64,000 nucleotides of DNA, from the NCBI GenBank assembly GCA_002049455.2, contig KV918763.1, positions 496,001 to 560,000 on the forward strand, written 5' to 3'. Every line of letters begins with the position of its first letter. The stretch's first letter is position 1. The stretch is from Porphyra umbilicalis. Its lineage: Eukaryota; Rhodophyta; Bangiophyceae; Bangiales; Bangiaceae. The position numbers and the translations under genes were made by a program. The notes beneath the pieces are model-generated. The model was not told the DNA's origin and searched no databases. It was given only the letters and a program-made list of their open reading frames with translations. Shown one piece after another: positions 58,475 through 64,000 of the stretch.

Positions 58475-61400
58475 GGCGCAGTGGCAGTGGCGGGCCGACG
58501 GGGATCCGGCTTGATGGCGAGGGAAGATGCTGGTTCCGCGGGTGATGCCCCTCGCTTTTAAAGGCACCGCGGCGGGGAGTCGCGAGAGCCCCAGTGACAC
58601 GGCTGGTCGGGGCGGCCACGCGCCGGCTGTTGAAGCACGGGCCCGCCGCTAGGACGTTGTGGGCGTGGTCCCAACACCGCCGCTGGCGCCGGCGCGCACG
58701 CGCACGCTTGGCCAAACGGTTGGCGTGGCTCAGTGACAGCAGCGGCACGGGTCGGGTGCGTGCGTGTTGGAGGGCTGTCCCCGTCGCCGCACCTCCCCAG
58801 CGTGCACGCGTGCTCACGGGCAAATCGCGGCCAGTGGGGGCTCTGACAGGGGCTGAGGGGGCGGGGGGCACGGGCAGGCGCCCCCACTGCGTGCGGCCCG
58901 CCCGCAACTTCGACCCGCGACCCCGCGGAAAGCAGCCACTGCCGGCCGGTGGGGGGTGCCCGCTGCTGCGGCCGCGATGAGGCCATCACCAGACCCCCCT
59001 GGGAGCGCCCGTACGGCGCCCGACGGTCGGCCGTGGTGCGTCACCGGCGCCCCTGTTGTGTTTCTTTCCTTGTTGCCTGACCCAAGAAACCCACACGAGA
59101 CGCCGGCACCCATCTCCAGCACCTGCGCGCGGTTTGCCCCCGTGCAGGGCACGATCGCAGCAATAGAAACTGGGTCGGTCGCGCTCCTGCCCAGGGCCCC
59201 GCCGATCGAGGCTGGTGCCGGCCCCCGCGTCGGGCTCTCCGTCGCCGGGTGGCGTATGGCGTGGCACGTGCGGGGTCGCGCCACCCGGCTGGAGCCGGCA
59301 CGAGATTTGGCGGCCGGCCGGTGAACCGGCGCCGAGCGACGGCCCCCTTCTACCGAAGGTCATCAGGCGCCTCTGCCACCGTAAAAGCTGTGCCACCAAC
59401 CACGAGTAGAGAGCGAATCGGCGCGGCGGCCACGTCGGGTCCGCGCCCGAGCCGCGTCCCAAAATCACCGCAGTGAGCTCCACAGCGGCCCAGCGGGTCG
59501 GCCGTCGTAGTGCCCCCGTGGTGTCGAGTCACTCCGCTCAGGCGGAGCTCGACAGCGTGACCGACTGGATGCCCCTCGCACGGTCGCCTGTCGCGTATAC
59601 CAAACCAACACTGCCGACGAGGGCTGTGACCACCACCCCCGTGGCGGCCGCATCCTCAACACCGTTTCGTCAGGATGACTTTGAAAGGGGCCTTCCACAA
59701 CAGGGACAATCGAAAGGGCCACTGCCGGTGCCCTCCTGGCCCCCACGAGCCGGGGGAGGACGCGAGGCGCCGACTGCGCTCCTCCTGTGGTTAGGGGGCT
59801 GTGCTCGCCGCGCCTCGATCGCCCGACCGAGAGCGCAGGAGGGCCCTGCCAGCCGGCCCACACAAAGCCTGTGGCCTCCCACGCCTCGTCTCCACCGGAT
59901 TTTTGCTGTTTGTCCTCTGACAGAGCACACTGTGTCGACTCGGCCCGCCTGTAGTGGACTCAAGTGCATTGACTGACCCGAATCGAACCGTTGGCCAATC
60001 CGCGGCAGTTTGCGGGAGCGAGATTTTCGTGGGTGGTCCACCACCACCCGGCGGCAACCGCCCGTCGACGCACGTGCACGGAAGAAAAGTATCGAGCCTC
60101 GTGCCCTGGAGGTGCTGTCCGCCTGGAGAAGAGCAAGCGCACGTTCCCTGACGGCGCCGCGGCACTCGCTCGGCGTCGCTCGGTAAATCCCGCGGAAAGG
60201 GGACGCCTTTCCAGAGGGAGGTCAATTGGGTGTTGCCAGCGCCCGTGCTCACACCCCCTTTGGTGGCAGCTCACCACCAGCAGGGAGCAAAACGTGCCAG
60301 CACAGTTTTTGACGCGATCATCGCCCGGGAGAGGGGCGTCGCCGTGCGTGGACACCCATACGTTTTGATGCTGCGCTCGCCGTCGGGCTCGAGGTCGGCT
60401 GAGAATCTTTCTGGGAGGGGACAGTCATTCGCAGTGGCGACTGACATTCGCCGGTCCGGCAGCACAACGTTCGGCCGTAAATGGTCACCTCGCGTCCGGA
60501 ACTCCAACAGTGGGATAAATACACCACCATTTGTTAGCGAAGCTTCTAGTAGGGATCCATTCGCGTTCTCAACGCTCAGGCAGCCACGTTGCATGAAATT
60601 GATGGCCCTGGTCTGTTTGATGGTCACCCTCTAGGCCATGTGATTGGATGATCCCATCTGTACGCCCAATCACGCGTATCCACGTTTCAGCATTCGATGG
60701 CCTACGATCGCTCTGGTCCAGAAGGATTACACATGCGAGCGATTACAGCTTCCTCCAAAAGCGTTGACAGATGCCTTCCTGGAACCCCCACTGTACTCCA
60801 CACAAGAGCCCCGAAATGGTCAGCAGCGCGCATCTTTGCGGCCATATCAGCACCGCGTCTCCGCCCTCTTCCGTCGTCTCGCCATCTCGCCCCTCCGTCG
60901 GGCCTTTCACAGCACCCCTCCATCGTCGTCACCGCACCACCGTGCTCTCTCTTGGACGCGCTCGCCACATCCGCCCCTTTCTTTGCCCCCGCGCGCCGCA
61001 TCCGCCCATTTCTTTCCCCCCCCCCCTTCCCCCCCTCCGCACACCATGCACGTTGCGCTGCACTCAGGTACGTTTTTTCTTCAATGTGTTCCTCGTCCTT
61101 CCCCGTCCCCCCCCCGAGCCCCAGCCGGGTTGTTTACTCTTCTGTTCTTCTTTTCTTGAGGCATCTGATCGCCTCTGCTGCCGACCTCCCCCTGCGTGTG
61201 GCGGCGCGCCGGGTGCTGCGCTTGTCTGCCTTGCTGACCATTTCTTTGTGCTGAGAATCATACGACAAAGATGAATATACCAAATGGGGACCGACGATGG
61301 GGACGCTTTAACTGGAGAAGACAAAGGGACACAACAACAACTGGGAAAGAGGAAAGGGACCCAACGACGTCGTGGTCAGAAGAGTGAAGGAGCAGAACGA

Positions 61401-61857
61401 AAGGCCTCATTACAGTGCTGAAGCTCGGAATTCTATGGCAGCATCGAAAAGAGACGCTCCCCCGATGTACAACCATTATGCTGAATACTGCATCACATGA
61501 TAAGTTAATTGCTCTGTCAGTCATCCCAACAATATTTGTAGAATGGGTGAAGCACTCGCTCGTGTGACGGGAAACACATTTGGCGCCTTAGGATAGAATC
61601 CTTATTGTTTGAGCAAACGTTATTTTGGAGTTGGACACACCGTTCGACTCAGCTCATCGAGATCTGTCCTGTGAGGCTATCTCCAAGTCAATCTGATCGA
61701 ATGTCAAGAACTGGTGGATGCGCACTGGTGACTACTGGCTTTTTCCCAAACTGTGTGTCTGTGTTCTCACGAAAAGTGGAAGCTTCGCTACCTGGTCCCT
61801 GCCCTGGGGGACCAACTTGTTGCCATTGCCTGTAAAACTGTACTCAGCGCTTCACCA
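58475..61857. other. No firm gene
   Basis: Several frames look partly protein-like but carry no motif: a minus frame at 60271-60627 (TNGGVFIPLLEFRTRGDHL) and a plus frame at 58956-59324 (PVQGTIAAIETGSVALLP). A C/T-rich stretch at 60,850-61,150 resembles a leader. Nothing can be assigned. Confidence 0.4.
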
Positions 61858-62255
61858 GCGCAGTGCTCACTAACGCCAGGCTCGTGACAAGCCGGAAATT
61901 CTTGTCACGCACCACCGGATTCTCGCACAGTAGCCTGCTTGACACGTCCCGCTGGGTCAAAAACGAGGGCCGTCTGTCAAAACACAGAAAAAGCTTGACA
62001 ACCCCGCTGCCATGGGCTCTACGCCACTTTTTCTTACCTCTTCTGATAGAGGACGTCAGTACGACCACGATCGGCGCGACACACGTGAACGCAACGCCCA
62101 TGGCAGTGGGGTTGTCAAGCATTTTCTGTTTTTTGACAGACGACCCTCGTTTTTTACTCAGGGGGACGTGTCAAGCAGGCTACTGTGCGAGAATCCGGTG
62201 GTGCGTGACAAGAATTTCCGGGTTGTCACGAGCCTGGTGTTAGTGAGCACTGCGC
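61858..62255. mobile_element. Foldback element, 398 bp with ~159-bp inverted arms
   Basis: Left arm 61858-62016 and right arm 62098-62255 are near-perfect inverted repeats, starting gcgcagtgctcactaac and ending gttagtgagcactgcgc, around an 81-bp centre. The arms contain repeated cttgtcac/gtgacaag words. No frame of its own. Superfamily unclear: the CAGTG end suggests hAT, but no 8-bp duplication is visible. Confidence 0.88.
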
Positions 62256-62491
62256 AGCCTCCACCTGCTGAATCATGCTGGTGCCTCAACAGGCAAAGTG
62301 TCTGGCGCCTTATTCTTGTCACTGCAGCAAGCACGGTGGTACTGCCCCCCCCAACAAGCCAGAAAAGATACTGTGCTCGCCCATACGCGGACCATTACTT
62401 GACATGAGCGTGCGAGAAGGAAAGTAAGGAAAAGATGAACGTTCTCAATCGCAGGACAGACTGTGGACTGGAAATCCTGTAGAAGCTGTAC

Positions 62492-62730
62492 CTACGCAGT
62501 GTGAACAACACCAGCATCCTCACTGCCACCCTCGGACATCAAACCCAATAAATGCGTCTGCAGGTCAGCGACCGCAATGCCGATGCCCACCACATCGGCC
62601 GAGTGTGCACCACACCAGCCCCGAAAGGCAGCGGAGCGTGTGCGGCGCATAATCATCTCAATCACAGTTAGCGCCTCCCACACCAACGCCTGTGACACAA
62701 CGGTGGGTGCGTCGGAAGACGCTCCGCCGC
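62492..62730 (-). CDS. Possible C-terminal exon of an unknown gene
   Basis: A minus frame ending at 62492 reads SQALVWEALTVIEMIMRRTR, GWCGAHSADVVGIGIAVADL and QTHLLGLMSEGGSEDAG, with good amino-acid balance unlike its surroundings. Upstream it enters a Gly/Ser-rich stretch and a seven-G/C run where the frame is lost. No start or family. Confidence 0.3.
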
Positions 62731-62865
62731 TACCACCACCGCCAGTAGCCGAACCGCCCCCCCAGCAGGAGCGACACCATTGGCCGGCGCGCCGCCCCCG
62801 CCCCTATCACTGGTCGAGCCGTAACCGACGCGGCGGCCCCGCCATCACCTCCGCCACCAGAAAAA

Positions 62866-62942
62866 GCGCTCGCGACGGGGATCGAACCCAGGCCATTCGC
62901 TATCTCGCATCCGAAGCAGGCACTGTAGACCGGCCACGGGGA
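62866..62942 (-). tRNA. tRNA-Pro(CGG)-like sequence, probable pseudogene or SINE head
   Basis: On the minus strand it has a perfect B box (GGTTCGATCCC, near 62878-62888) and an anticodon-arm-like CTGCTTCGGATGCGAG with CGG at 62913-62911 in a seven-base loop (T33 and purine 37 in place). A TTTTT Pol III terminator (62865-62861) lies directly after the end. The arm closely resembles eukaryotic tRNA-Pro. The acceptor stem does not pair and the variable region is too long, so a working tRNA is unlikely. A degraded tRNA or tRNA-derived SINE fits better. Confidence 0.42.
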
Positions 62943-63099
62943 GTTCTTGTTGCAGTTACTCATGCTACTCCAAGACTTGCAGCGCTCTGTTCCGTTTGTC
63001 AGTTTGCCTTAGTTATGTATTTAAACGTACTTCTTTGTCGATTTAGAGACATTGGTAGGTCGATAGGCTAGTGGGGGCGGCAGCTGTCTTCTTGTCGTG

Positions 63100-63194
63100 A
63101 CAGAGCCGTGACAAGCCGTGACAGATTCTCACATGGACGGAGACAAGAAATCGGCCCTTGTCACGAGCCTGCCTTTAGTGAGCACTGCGCAGAG
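63100..63194. mobile_element. Solo end of the foldback family
   Basis: The sequence ends cttgtcacgagcctgc...ttagtgagcactgcgcag, matching the right terminus of the 61858-62255 element, and begins with gtgacaagcc words from the opposite end. It is a short internally deleted copy or isolated terminus, 850 bp from the complete element. Confidence 0.7.
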
Positions 63195-63980
63195 GGCTTC
63201 TGTTGGCGATGCCCACCAACCACGATGCAGTCGGCAATGGTCGGGCGACGGTCCAGAGGCCTGCCGATCCCTGGCTTCACAATCTGCTATCACGTGCGGG
63301 GAGTCAGGCGAGTGTCTCCGGGGGCGCCCGCGGCAGCACGAAAAGTTGTCAAGAAGCAGAGCAAGCCGCACAAGCAACAGGACGGCCAGCGTTCTCATAC
63401 GGTCATCTCTCCATCAGAAGTTGCAAAATGACGTGCAGTGCGTACCTCTCCGTCGCCTTCCTGTCGTGGTGACAGTCCCGCCGCGTGGGATGGGGCGCCA
63501 GTTTGCTTCCAGTGTGCTACACGCGGCAAGGCGCCGAGCGCCAACACAGGGTGATGGCAAAGGACCCGGCTGAACAGGAGAAGCAGGTACCCAATTGACA
63601 GACAGGCAAGCTAACGCAAGAAGGAATGGTGGGGCAGCGAGGCAGCGACATACTACACGAGAGTAGGGCACGCTGATCAGCTCATGTCTCGGGTGGCCAA
63701 CCTCGCACTGGCGTAAGAATAGGAGGCGCAAAACAAACAAAAACAAAGAAAACACGGGCCGTGCCGCAGCCCATGAGCACAACTGCCCGAGAACAGAGAA
63801 AATAGAGCACGTTCTGGGTGTGCGACCACCCCGCCTTGAAAAACGAAGGGGCGGTGCCAGGCACGCGTGCTGCCGACCACGCCCCTGCAGGGGCTATCCA
63901 GCAGGACGCGTCTCCGTCGGCAGGGTCGACGGGTCGGACGGCACTGCCTGCACAGGGCGCACGCGACGGCCCAGCCGGCC
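63195..63980. other. No gene recognised
   Basis: Short overlapping frames only; nothing supportable up to the window end. Confidence 0.45.
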
Positions 63981-64000
63981 CGCACGGCGGCGGCCTGTCA

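Noticed and set aside
59473-59976. Plus frame that loosely resembled a retroelement segment
   Set aside because: No ordered set of retroelement motifs and no terminal repeats; resemblance is too weak.
59975-60000. Possible tRNA T-arm (ggttcgattc on the minus strand)
   Set aside because: Stems around it do not pair, no anticodon arm at the right distance and no T-run terminator.

Overview
This is nuclear DNA from a eukaryote with a very GC-rich genome. The evidence is spliceosomal introns with GT-AG borders, eukaryotic gene families (PLATZ, extended PHD, Herp-like ubiquitin-domain protein, AMT1-type ammonium transporter, bZIP-like basic region) and eukaryotic DNA transposons and foldback elements. 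Few introns, strong G/C bias at third codon positions and long poly-C/poly-G tracts suggest an alga. A bangiophyte red alga (Porphyra/Pyropia-like) is my best guess, but this is inference. A GC-rich green alga or another protist is not excluded.

Layout. 1-540: 174-bp satellite cut by the window edge. 0.5-3.4 kb: no convincing gene, one 32-bp perfect palindrome. 3.4-21.4 kb: an extremely GC-rich block with six genes: a secreted LPMO-like protein (+), an OAS-like nucleotidyltransferase (-), a CPA1 Na+/H+ antiporter (+), a trypsin-fold peptidase with a Cys nucleophile (-), a secreted Cu/Zn superoxide dismutase (-) and a Herp-like ubiquitin-domain membrane protein (+). Near 23.2 kb the composition drops to a milder GC level. 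From there to about 46 kb is repeat-rich: dispersed short repeats, a 180-bp tandem array running into a Tc1/mariner-IS630 transposase, two paralogous Cys/His zinc-finger genes flanking an extended-PHD protein, a CGG-rich low-complexity block and a 2OG-Fe(II)-oxygenase-like gene. 47-58.5 kb: a basic-region (bZIP-like) protein, an Ac-like hAT remnant, a five-exon ammonium transporter, a mariner-type MITE and a PLATZ transcription factor. 58.5-64 kb: mostly non-coding, with a 398-bp foldback element, a solo end of the same family and a tRNA-Pro-like sequence.

The genes do not form an operon-like pathway. Two general features matter to any user. First, most introns I could place have a donor beginning GTACGT, and the reading frame is exact across every splice junction I resolved. 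Second, at least eight otherwise convincing genes change reading frame exactly at long C or G runs. That pattern points to homopolymer length errors in the assembly rather than to dead genes, although real length polymorphism cannot be excluded.

The most interesting single item is the OAS-like gene at 6.5-8.9 kb. Its motifs follow the order of animal 2'-5'-oligoadenylate synthetases, but the metal-binding acidic motif is altered and there is an extra C-terminal region I cannot assign.
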